From a virus, in the IMG/VR virus record IMGVR_UViG_3300008012_000108, positions 1 through 30,063 of that record: DNA of 30,063 bases, one strand, 5' to 3'. The notes under the pieces were generated by a model. That model saw nothing but the letters and a program-made list of their open reading frames with translations. It did no database searches and was not told the DNA's origin. Positions 7,947-13,180 of the stretch are shown here, piece by piece (within the stretch, counting starts at the first letter, position 1; every line of letters starts with the position of its first letter). Made by a program: the position numbers and the translations under genes.

Positions 7947-8712
7947 GGGATATCCATTCAACGTCAGGATGACTTTTACGATTGTATATTATGTTTTTAT
8001 CATACTTCCCATTTTTATCTTTTGTTTTTTTCCTATCAATTACTGTACCACCGTATTTTTCATCGAGTATCTGTGTGATAGGCGAATCAATTATTATTTT
8101 TGGTCTTTGGTGACAAGCGTGACAACTAACGTCAACACCCGTCTTGTTGGTCCATTCTACATGTTTAAATCTATTTGCAGGCCAATAGATATTTCTTTTT
8201 TGATTATCGTGTCTTTTAGACCACTGATCGGTTGCTGAATGCATAATACCCATAGGACCGAGGTGTGTACCTGAAAGAAACGTATCTATCCAAATCTGGG
8301 CAATTTCTGAGTTCATTGTATAAAACTCAAATGCAGTACCTATTCCTGCAGCTGGAAACTGTTTCCACTTACTCATCAACATTCTGAAAACATCTTCGTG
8401 TTGAGGTCTTAGGTATGCATCATGTTCTAACACCCAAAACTTTTCGCCTTGTGATAAACGTTTGATCATGCGGTAGTTAGAATGCAGAGAACCAATTTCT
8501 TGAGGTGACCTATTCCTCAGAGGCGTGTTTTCTTTGTTGTGTGTTATTAAGATATTATCTGTTAGTTCAGGTAGTAATGTTTCCGGCGTTATACATTGCA
8601 CAACTTCGATTTCAAATATATCTTTAACTGGTTCATACGATTGTAAAGCACGTTCCATGTAACGAACAGCTAGTTCGTTATTTAAATCGACTTGCATATA
8701 TGCTTTTATCAT
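7933..8712 (-). CDS. GT25-like glycosyltransferase
   Basis: 259 residues from the ATG at 8712; GTG at 8724 and ATG at 8718 are alternative starts. The segment from about residue 70 runs EIGSLHSNYRMIKRL and then FWVLEHDAYL, matching the GT25/LPS-glycosyltransferase layout in which an E.GC..SH..... helix precedes a .LEDD. nucleotide-sugar/metal motif (here EHD instead of EDD). The C-terminal region has a Cys-His stretch (CHACH) and is very basic near the end. Such enzymes add sugars to envelope or phage structures; the acceptor is unknown. It lies between the hsp20 operon and gp43 and probably is an accessory gene. The variant EHD leaves some doubt about activity. Confidence 0.6.
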   Translation of the reverse strand: MIKAYMQVDLNNELAVRYMERALQSYEPVKDIFEIEVVQCITPETLLPELTDNILITHNKENTPLRNRSPQEIGSLHSNYRMIKRLSQGEKFWVLEHDAYLRPQHEDVFRMLMSKWKQFPAAGIGTAFEFYTMNSEIAQIWIDTFLSGTHLGPMGIMHSATDQWSKRHDNQKRNIYWPANRFKHVEWTNKTGVDVSCHACHQRPKIIIDSPITQILDEKYGGTVIDRKKTKDKNGKYDKNIIYNRKSHPDVEWISLDND

Positions 8713-8749
8713 GTTCATTCTCACAAATTGGTCCGACGTTTTTATTATC

Positions 8750-8771
8750 CGTTCCGTAGGACTAGGGAACG
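8750..8771. other. Hairpin between the hsp20 operon and the glycosyltransferase gene
   Basis: CGTTCC (8750-8755) and GGAACG (8766-8771) form a 6-bp stem with a 10-base loop. No T tract follows on either strand, so it is not a clear intrinsic terminator; it could be an RNA processing or stability element. It lies 19 bases after the stop codon of the last small gene. Confidence 0.4.
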
Positions 8772-8789
8772 CCGGTAAACCCTGATACG

Positions 8790-8930
8790 TTACATCAAAT
8801 AATCTGCCGTGAAAGGCATCGGTACCATCTGATGTTGTTCAGGAGTGTAGAAGAATGGTGCAACCATTCCTCCGACAATTAGAAATGCAAACAGTGCGAT
8901 TCCTGTTGCTTCTTTTAATTTCTTAATCAT
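8790..8930 (-). CDS. Small membrane protein C of the hsp20 operon (46 aa)
   Basis: Starts MIKKLKEATG, followed by a hydrophobic stretch at about residues 11-28 and a short C-terminal tail rich in Pro and Met. The basic N-terminus favours an N-in single-span membrane orientation. The ATG at 8930 has an AAGGAG 5-6 nt upstream and overlaps the stop of the preceding small gene (ATGA). I do not recognise a family. The good ribosome-binding site, coupling and coherent hydrophobic segment argue that it is real in spite of its size. Confidence 0.68.
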   Translation of the reverse strand: MIKKLKEATGIALFAFLIVGGMVAPFFYTPEQHQMVPMPFTADYLM

Positions 8931-9079
8931 CTTTTCTCCTTAACATACCAGTTACGACATTCCTGTACTGATTCAGAAACACCATCTAAAACCTCTTGAG
9001 CACAACGCTCATCGAGTTTACGGTTGCTATCTCCGACTAGAAGGATGCCGACTAGTGTCATCGCAATTATCATACCCAT
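8927..9079 (-). CDS. Small membrane-anchored protein B of the hsp20 operon (50 aa)
   Basis: Residues 1-15 (MGMIIAMTLVGILLV) form a signal-anchor-like hydrophobic segment, followed by a charged tail of about 35 residues with two cysteines (CAQEVLDGVSESVQEC). The ATG at 9079 overlaps the preceding stop as TAATG and has no Shine-Dalgarno of its own, which implies translation by coupling. The two cysteines in a presumably periplasmic tail could form a disulfide; this is inference. No lipobox is present, so it is not an Rz1-type spanin. Family unknown. Confidence 0.66.
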   Translation of the reverse strand: MGMIIAMTLVGILLVGDSNRKLDERCAQEVLDGVSESVQECRNWYVKEKR

Positions 9080-9204
9080 TAGAAGAACCAACTAATGGCG
9101 ATCATAACGGGTGCTACTGCGAGTACGCCAAACAGTTGCGCGATTGCAATCATCTGGTCTTTTTTAGAGGAAATCCATTCCTCGCTTGTTGCTAAGTTTT
9201 TCAT
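9079..9204 (-). CDS. Small membrane-like protein A of the hsp20 operon (41 aa)
   Basis: Begins MKNLATSEEWISSKKDQ, an amphipathic N-terminus, then a hydrophobic segment from about residue 18 to the end (ending AISWFF), so most of the protein could span or lie in the membrane. The ATG at 9204 has an AAGGA Shine-Dalgarno and starts 10 nt after the hsp20 stop, placing it in the same transcript. Its stop overlaps the start of the next small gene (TAATG). No family is recognised. Confidence 0.68.
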   Translation of the reverse strand: MKNLATSEEWISSKKDQMIAIAQLFGVLAVAPVMIAISWFF

Positions 9205-9214
9205 TTGAGTGTCC

Positions 9215-9643
9215 TTAATGAGAATTGATTTCTATTTTTCTCGGACGCTTCTCTTCGGGTAGTTCTACTCTGAGTTTAATCACTAGTAGTCCGTTGACGA
9301 ATTCAGCTCCATCAACGACAACGTGGTCTGCGAGTCGAAATGTTTCCACGAATTTCTTCGTAGTAATCCCTTTGTGAAGATACTCACGAGTATCCTCTTC
9401 AGGATTTCCCTTGATGACTAGCACACCGGGTTTTGCTTCGATGTCTAGATCTTTCTTTTTGTAACCACCAAGGGCAAATTCCATGGCGTATTCCGTGTCA
9501 GAATATTTGATAATATTGTGACGAGGAAAACCCTTCTCGTTTGCGCCAGCGGCAGTTAGTCTTTCTATCTCATCCCATACATGGTCGAAACCAATGAAAC
9601 GAGAATGGGGGAACGAAAACACTTTAGTTCGTGTATTAACCAT
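9215..9643 (-). CDS. hsp20: Small heat-shock protein Hsp20 (alpha-crystallin domain)
   Basis: 142 residues. The N-terminus (FSFPHSRFIGFDHVWDEIERL) is followed by an alpha-crystallin domain from about residue 43 to 130 with the recognisable GVLVIKG strand (GxLxI.G signature) and a C-terminal RKIEI motif of the I-x-I type used for oligomer contacts. sHSPs hold unfolding proteins in an ATP-independent way; Hsp20 genes are common in marine T4-like phages, where a role in virion assembly or host proteostasis is proposed. The ATG at 9643 has an AAGGAG Shine-Dalgarno that is base-paired in a predicted leader hairpin. It has its own promoter and heads an operon with three tiny genes. Confidence 0.95.
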   Translation of the reverse strand: MVNTRTKVFSFPHSRFIGFDHVWDEIERLTAAGANEKGFPRHNIIKYSDTEYAMEFALGGYKKKDLDIEAKPGVLVIKGNPEEDTREYLHKGITTKKFVETFRLADHVVVDGAEFVNGLLVIKLRVELPEEKRPRKIEINSH

Positions 9644-9647
9644 TGCT

Positions 9648-9704
9648 ATCTCCTTATTTAATTAAGCAAGATTGTTGTCTATCGACCGGACAATTCCGCA
9701 TCGA
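9648..9704 (-). promoter_or_regulatory. Candidate ROSE-like RNA thermometer in the hsp20 leader
   Basis: The 63-nt leader can form two hairpins. Hairpin A (9682-9704): UCGA-UG-CGGA, AUUG loop, UCCG-G-UCGA. Hairpin B (9648-9672): AUCUUGCUUA pairs with UAAGGAGAU across an AUUAAA loop, nine pairs including one U-G wobble and one bulged G, which buries the whole Shine-Dalgarno. The anti-Shine-Dalgarno strand contains UUGCU, the conserved U(U/C)GCU motif of ROSE thermometers that control bacterial hsp20 genes. Structure is drawn by hand, not computed. Confidence 0.6.
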
Positions 9705-9712
9705 CACTATTA

Positions 9713-9741
9713 TATATACCACAAAACATCTTAAGAGTCAA
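9713..9741 (-). promoter_or_regulatory. Promoter of the hsp20 operon
   Basis: TTGACT (9736-9741), a 17-bp spacer and TATATA (9713-9718); an overlapping TATAAT lies at 9709-9714 with a longer, 21-bp spacer. The predicted start near 9706 gives a leader of about 63 nt. It looks like sigma70; no sigma32-type -10 is seen. Confidence 0.7.
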
Positions 9742-9773
9742 GAAAAATTTAACAGAGGAACATAAAATTTAAT

Positions 9774-10145
9774 CTATTTCGAACCTATGTTATATTTTGG
9801 ACAGAGTTCCCATTGATTCTTATCTTTATGGGATATGATTTTAACTTGACGTAATGGAGCTTGTTCGGCCATCATATTTTTATTAATAACAGATATCAAT
9901 CCCCAATCGCACAATAGTTGTGCAATGGTATTTCTTCTAAAGATATCGTTGTCTTCTAAATTAGATTTTTTACCGTCAAGTAAAAACAATTCTTTGAAAT
10001 GGACAATGAAGTATCGGCCTTGTTTGTGTAATATGTGACAGGATTGGAAAAGTTTATTTTCTTTCCTAGAGGCAACGCCCATACGTGTCAATGTTTCACG
10101 AACCTTTAAAAAATCATCAGGTTCATTTAAGACAATTTCCAACAT
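9774..10145 (-). CDS. regA: RegA translational repressor
   Basis: 123 residues from the ATG at 10145; the product aligns from its first residue with T4 RegA (122 aa): DFLKVRETLTRMG, QSCHILHKQGRYFIVHFKE and DWGLI are the diagnostic stretches, and the end PKYNIG matches too. RegA binds ribosome-binding regions of many early mRNAs and shuts off their translation. An upstream GTG at 10178 would overlap gp62 and add 11 residues unlike the family, so the ATG is preferred. No Shine-Dalgarno is visible before it and it starts 19 nt after the gp62 stop, so initiation may be weak or coupled. Confidence 0.95.
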   Translation of the reverse strand: MLEIVLNEPDDFLKVRETLTRMGVASRKENKLFQSCHILHKQGRYFIVHFKELFLLDGKKSNLEDNDIFRRNTIAQLLCDWGLISVINKNMMAEQAPLRQVKIISHKDKNQWELCPKYNIGSK

Positions 10146-10164
10146 TTCTGCTGGAGACCACAAT

Positions 10165-10542
10165 TTATTTTCTTCCACCCTTATTAATCCTTATTCTTAA
10201 GTGTTGTATATTTTGGGTGGTAAGTAAGGATAAAACTTGTTTTGCCTTTTCATTGCTGTAACCATAATACTCTTTTACCACTTCCAAATCATCAACGATT
10301 TCAGGTTTCAACCATTTTGAAAATCGTTTTCTTTTTCTTACAATATTTATAAGAAAATCGAATTGAAGTTTATTATCGAGCATGTATTGACTGTTCATAG
10401 CATTTGCAACAGCAACGGTGTCTTGAAAATAAGATAAAGATCTATTAACCATATAGGGCTGATATGCGGATTCTGTTTCATCATCCACAATCATATTTTT
10501 TTTAGTGTAAGTTATTGCAGTTACATAATCAAAGGGATTCAT
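10165..10542 (-). CDS. 62: Clamp-loader small subunit gp62
   Basis: 125 residues from the ATG at 10542, which overlaps the stop of the sulfotransferase gene (TAATG) and has a GGTGG Shine-Dalgarno within that gene's end. An upstream GTG at 10551 is less likely. The beginning NPFDYVTAI and the central SYFQDTVAVANAMN stretch fit the gp62 family; the order gp44-gp62-regA-gp43 also supports it. It is shorter than T4 gp62 (187 aa). With gp44 it forms the ATP-driven loader that places the gp45 clamp on primer-template. The C-terminus is basic. Confidence 0.85.
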   Translation of the reverse strand: MNPFDYVTAITYTKKNMIVDDETESAYQPYMVNRSLSYFQDTVAVANAMNSQYMLDNKLQFDFLINIVRKRKRFSKWLKPEIVDDLEVVKEYYGYSNEKAKQVLSLLTTQNIQHLRIRINKGGRK

Positions 10543-11201
10543 TAACACCACCCATTATCGTAATCTATTTTATATACTTTTTTTATTTTTTCTTCTAGAT
10601 CATCTGTAAGTTCCAGTGATAAAGATTTTATACTTTTATTTTTGTGTAGATCAGCTACCGGATACTTTTTCATTCTTTTCATGTTATAATTACATATTTC
10701 TTTTATATGTAACAACGCATCATTGATATTATTAATATCGTATATATGATCATACTTGTTCGGATCATTACCATAGAAGTATGTTTGTGGAAGCAAATGA
10801 ACATTCATTAACACCCCACGTTCCATTGCTGAAACAGCCCTATCTAAAGAAGAAAATCCTGTTGCAGGATAATCTCTATTAGTAAGTTTGACAATTTTTT
10901 GTGTCTGCAAATAATCAATTGCAGATAAGAACCTTTTTACTGGATCACGTTTAATGACAAATCTTATACTATTTTTTCGGAATGGAATATCCATAATATC
11001 ACCATGGACCCACCACTCATAATCTCGCCAGTTCTGAGGACCACCTTTAACATGAGTATATTTTAACCCGCCGGGGTGGTCTTTAAAACGAGAATTTCCT
11101 AACATAATAAGATGAAACTGCATCGTACTCTGCCAACCACATTTCGGTGCAATTCTCAAATCTACTAAGTTAGGAAAATATAATATATTATCTTGGCTCA
11201 T
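10542..11201 (-). CDS. Sulfotransferase-family protein inserted in the clamp-loader operon
   Basis: 219 residues. Two PAPS-binding signatures are visible: the 5'-phosphosulfate loop PKCGWQST (residues 19-26, compare PKCGSTS) and the 3'-phosphate motif KRDPVKRFLSA (84-94, the R-DP-xxR-xxS pattern). These define the Sulfotransfer_2-like fold, which moves a sulfuryl group from PAPS to a carbohydrate, lipid or protein. Both ends overlap their neighbours as TAATG (gp44 upstream, gp62 downstream), so it is translationally locked into the clamp-loader operon although it has no replication role known to me. Likely an acquired accessory gene that modifies a surface molecule; the acceptor is unknown. 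Confidence 0.75.
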   Translation of the reverse strand: MSQDNILYFPNLVDLRIAPKCGWQSTMQFHLIMLGNSRFKDHPGGLKYTHVKGGPQNWRDYEWWVHGDIMDIPFRKNSIRFVIKRDPVKRFLSAIDYLQTQKIVKLTNRDYPATGFSSLDRAVSAMERGVLMNVHLLPQTYFYGNDPNKYDHIYDINNINDALLHIKEICNYNMKRMKKYPVADLHKNKSIKSLSLELTDDLEEKIKKVYKIDYDNGWC

Positions 11202-12133
11202 TATTTAAAATCTACGTTCGCCATAATTTCAGTCATACAAGCAACCACGTTCAATTCATGATCAGCAACAAAAGCTGCCTTATACTGATAGTCTGCAAGA
11301 ATCAACACTAGTTGTGGAATAGAAGACGATTCAACAACGTCAAACATGTGATCGTATATGTTCCTAAAAATTGTAGAAGTGTCAACGTCTACATTATTAG
11401 CAACCCAAGTTCTCATAGACTTAAAGTTTTTATCTTTCAGAGACTTAAATAAGACATCATAATTATCACTAGTTACGACAACATTAGTACTGACACCACC
11501 AATTGATATTCTCTGCAGTTCATTAATAACTCGCCGCCAGTCTGGAGCGAACCGCATTATCAGATCTATCAAATCCTGTTTTGATATAAAATCTATAGAT
11601 TCATTATCAAGAATTGTTAATGCTCTAGTAAAGAAATCAGCACAAAGTTGTTGCATGTCTTTCTTTGTTGTATTAAATTCATAAACACTGCAACGGGAAT
11701 GTAACGGTTCAATGATTCGATTCTTAAAATTACATGTGAAGATAAAACGACAGTTGTCGGAAAATTCTTCAATGAAATTTCTAAGAGCTGGTTGTGTTGA
11801 ACGTGGATTCAAGTAATCAGCTTCATCAAGAATGACAACCTTTGTTCCACCCTGCAACGAAACTGACGAAGCAAACCTTGTAATTTTGCCACGAAGAGTC
11901 TCGATATTACCCTCATCAGAACCATTGACCATTATATAATCAAGTCCTAATTCGTTACAAAGGGATTTAGCTACAGTAGTTTTACCCAGACCAGCAGTTC
12001 CGGTGAACAGCATGTTAGGTAGTTCGCCTTTGTCTATGAGTTTTTGAAATGTTTCTTTAAGATGTTTTGGTAATATTGTATCAGATATTTTAGTCGGTCG
12101 ATACTTTTCGACCCAGAGAAATTCTTCTCTCAT
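11201..12133 (-). CDS. 44: Clamp-loader ATPase large subunit gp44 (AAA+)
   Basis: 310 residues, close to T4 gp44 (319 aa). EKYRP (9-13) is the usual clamp-loader start motif, Walker A is GTAGLGKT (45-52), Walker B VVILDEAD (99-106), sensor 1 lies at IFTCN (131-135) and the SRC motif at 146-148 supplies the arginine finger. A collar-like helical domain follows. gp44 forms a tetramer which, with one gp62, opens and loads the gp45 ring. The ATG has a GAGG 7 nt upstream and comes after a 100-nt gap that holds a tRNA-like structure. Confidence 0.96.
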   Translation of the reverse strand: MREEFLWVEKYRPTKISDTILPKHLKETFQKLIDKGELPNMLFTGTAGLGKTTVAKSLCNELGLDYIMVNGSDEGNIETLRGKITRFASSVSLQGGTKVVILDEADYLNPRSTQPALRNFIEEFSDNCRFIFTCNFKNRIIEPLHSRCSVYEFNTTKKDMQQLCADFFTRALTILDNESIDFISKQDLIDLIMRFAPDWRRVINELQRISIGGVSTNVVVTSDNYDVLFKSLKDKNFKSMRTWVANNVDVDTSTIFRNIYDHMFDVVESSSIPQLVLILADYQYKAAFVADHELNVVACMTEIMANVDFK

Positions 12134-12156
12134 TCACATGCCTCATTATATAAAAT

Positions 12157-12227
12157 TGGAGCGGGGTGACTGAACCGCCCAGTCCACGATGAGAGGAACT
12201 CATCGTCTGTTCTAATCACACCCCCGC
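12157..12227 (-). ncRNA. tRNA-Gly(UCC)-like structured RNA with encoded CCA, abnormal D and T arms
   Basis: 71 nt filling most of the gp45-side gap before gp44. The ends pair GCGGGG with CCCCGC, followed by U and an encoded CCA, as in bacterial tRNA-Gly (G1-C72, C2-G71, G3-C70, U73). A 5-bp stem (GATGA/TCATC) closes a 7-base loop GTTCCTC that would read UCC after U33. A third arm, GACTG/CAGTC, has loop GGCGGTT. The T-loop consensus TTCRANY is absent, the D arm appears to lack its 5' strand, and position 37 is U, so an ordinary functional tRNA is doubtful. It may be a decayed tRNA or a structured intercistronic element. Confidence 0.45.
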
Positions 12228-12233
12228 AAAAAC

Positions 12234-12431
12234 TTAGGATTCAGATTCGTTAGAGTTAGAATCTTGAGTCTCAACCATTTGAATCAGTTCGATACACTGA
12301 TCTCTAAGTTGACCAATGGTAGCAAGTTCTTCACCTCGAAAACCACCACGGCCAGCAACTGTGTCAATTACAGCAACTGTACTTCTCGTTACTCTATTAA
12401 CCAGATCAATAAACAATTCATTATCTTCCAT
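12234..12431 (-). CDS. Small acidic protein between gp45 and gp44, unknown
   Basis: 65 residues, mostly helical and acidic, with a glycine-rich turn (VAGRGGFRGEE) in the middle and a Ser/Glu/Asn-rich tail. It starts 2 nt after the gp45 stop and so belongs to the clamp operon. I do not recognise a family. Position beside the clamp suggests a clamp-associated or regulatory role, but nothing in the sequence proves this. Confidence 0.65.
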   Translation of the reverse strand: MEDNELFIDLVNRVTRSTVAVIDTVAGRGGFRGEELATIGQLRDQCIELIQMVETQDSNSNESES

Positions 12432-12433
12432 AA

Positions 12434-13111
12434 TTATACTCCAAAAGTACTAGTTTTTTCAAGTGCAACCCAGTATTGAATACTGGTTTCTTTATTCACA
12501 AAATGTGAAATAAGTTTAGATGATATATTAACATCATAATCACCGTCAACCATCTTCAGATTAGAAATGTTGAAAATAAAATTGAAGTTACTACCTTCTG
12601 GAAATTTACCATCAACATCAATTGAAAACGCATTAGATGTATTATCGTTATTATCTATAACATTTAAACTCATAACATTATTAGCAATAGATACAGAAAC
12701 TTCATTATGACCCAATACTGAAGCCGCACGTTTAATTTTCATAAGAGTCGTTCGATCAAGAGAGAAACTTACTTCTGACTCAGGCATAATAACATCTTCT
12801 TTAGGCGTTGTTAAAATGTCCGTATCTGCATAGTGATATTTAATTCTAGATCTGCCACTACCATCAGAAACCACAACGTAATTATCTTCGAACTTAAGTC
12901 TGGGAGAATCTAAAAGAGTCAACGTACTTAGAAACTCATTGAGATCGTAAATACCAAACCTTTTGGGAAAGGAAACATCTAGATCAGATGCACTAAGTAC
13001 ATTTCTAGCTTCAGACATAGTTTTAATTACATTACTTTCATTAAACACAATGTTAGAATTGATAGAGGCAAAGTTTTTTAAAACTTCTAGAGTTTTATCA
13101 GTTAGTTCCAT
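12434..13111 (-). CDS. 45: Sliding clamp gp45
   Basis: 225 residues, matching T4 gp45 (228 aa). The repeated beta-alpha-beta pattern of the trimeric clamp is visible, with the family start (LTDKTLEVLKNFASINSNIVF) and the end (QYWVALEK). gp45 tethers the polymerase to DNA and in T4 also activates late transcription through gp55, so it links replication (gp43/44/62) with late-gene expression. It has an AAGGA Shine-Dalgarno and its own strong promoter; the promoter region carries a direct repeat. Confidence 0.95.
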   Translation of the reverse strand: MELTDKTLEVLKNFASINSNIVFNESNVIKTMSEARNVLSASDLDVSFPKRFGIYDLNEFLSTLTLLDSPRLKFEDNYVVVSDGSGRSRIKYHYADTDILTTPKEDVIMPESEVSFSLDRTTLMKIKRAASVLGHNEVSVSIANNVMSLNVIDNNDNTSNAFSIDVDGKFPEGSNFNFIFNISNLKMVDGDYDVNISSKLISHFVNKETSIQYWVALEKTSTFGV

Positions 13112-13131
13112 AATATATTCCTTGCATTTTA

Positions 13132-13172
13132 CTGCGGGTTAATTTACACTTATTATACACTTTTCTGCGGGT
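13132..13172 (-). promoter_or_regulatory. Direct-repeat candidate operator at the gp45 promoter
   Basis: On the plus strand the core CTGCGGGT occurs at 13132-13139 and 13165-13172 in similar flanks (TTTTACTGCGGGTTAA and TTTTCTGCGGGTAAA). The copies are 33 bp apart, about three helical turns; one lies in the -10/-35 spacer and the other in the leader. The GC-rich core stands out in an AT-rich region. No other copy of this core was noticed in the window. Confidence 0.5.
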
Positions 13173-13180
13173 AAAGTCAA
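13152..13180 (-). promoter_or_regulatory. Promoter of gp45
   Basis: TTGACT (13175-13180), a 17-bp spacer and TATAAT (13152-13157). The predicted start is about 13145, with a leader of roughly 34 nt. It lies at the end of gp46 and would drive gp45, the small acidic gene, gp44 and the genes behind it. Confidence 0.85.

Noticed and set aside
8750-8771. Terminator after the hsp20 operon
   Set aside because: The hairpin has a 10-base loop and no T tract on either side, so it was listed only as a hairpin.
8790-9204. Reading the small genes behind hsp20 as an Rz/Rz1 spanin or holin set
   Set aside because: No lipobox cysteine, no long periplasmic coiled coil and no endolysin nearby; the single hydrophobic segments alone do not support a lysis call.
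10344-10351. Exact TATAAATA on the minus strand inside gp62
   Set aside because: Lies in the middle of a coding region with no late gene behind it. Several exact matches are expected by chance in 30 kb of AT-rich DNA.
12157-12227. A tRNA on the plus strand at the same place
   Set aside because: Read on the plus strand the loop has A at position 33 and the 3' end has no CCA; the minus-strand reading fits tRNA-Gly much better.
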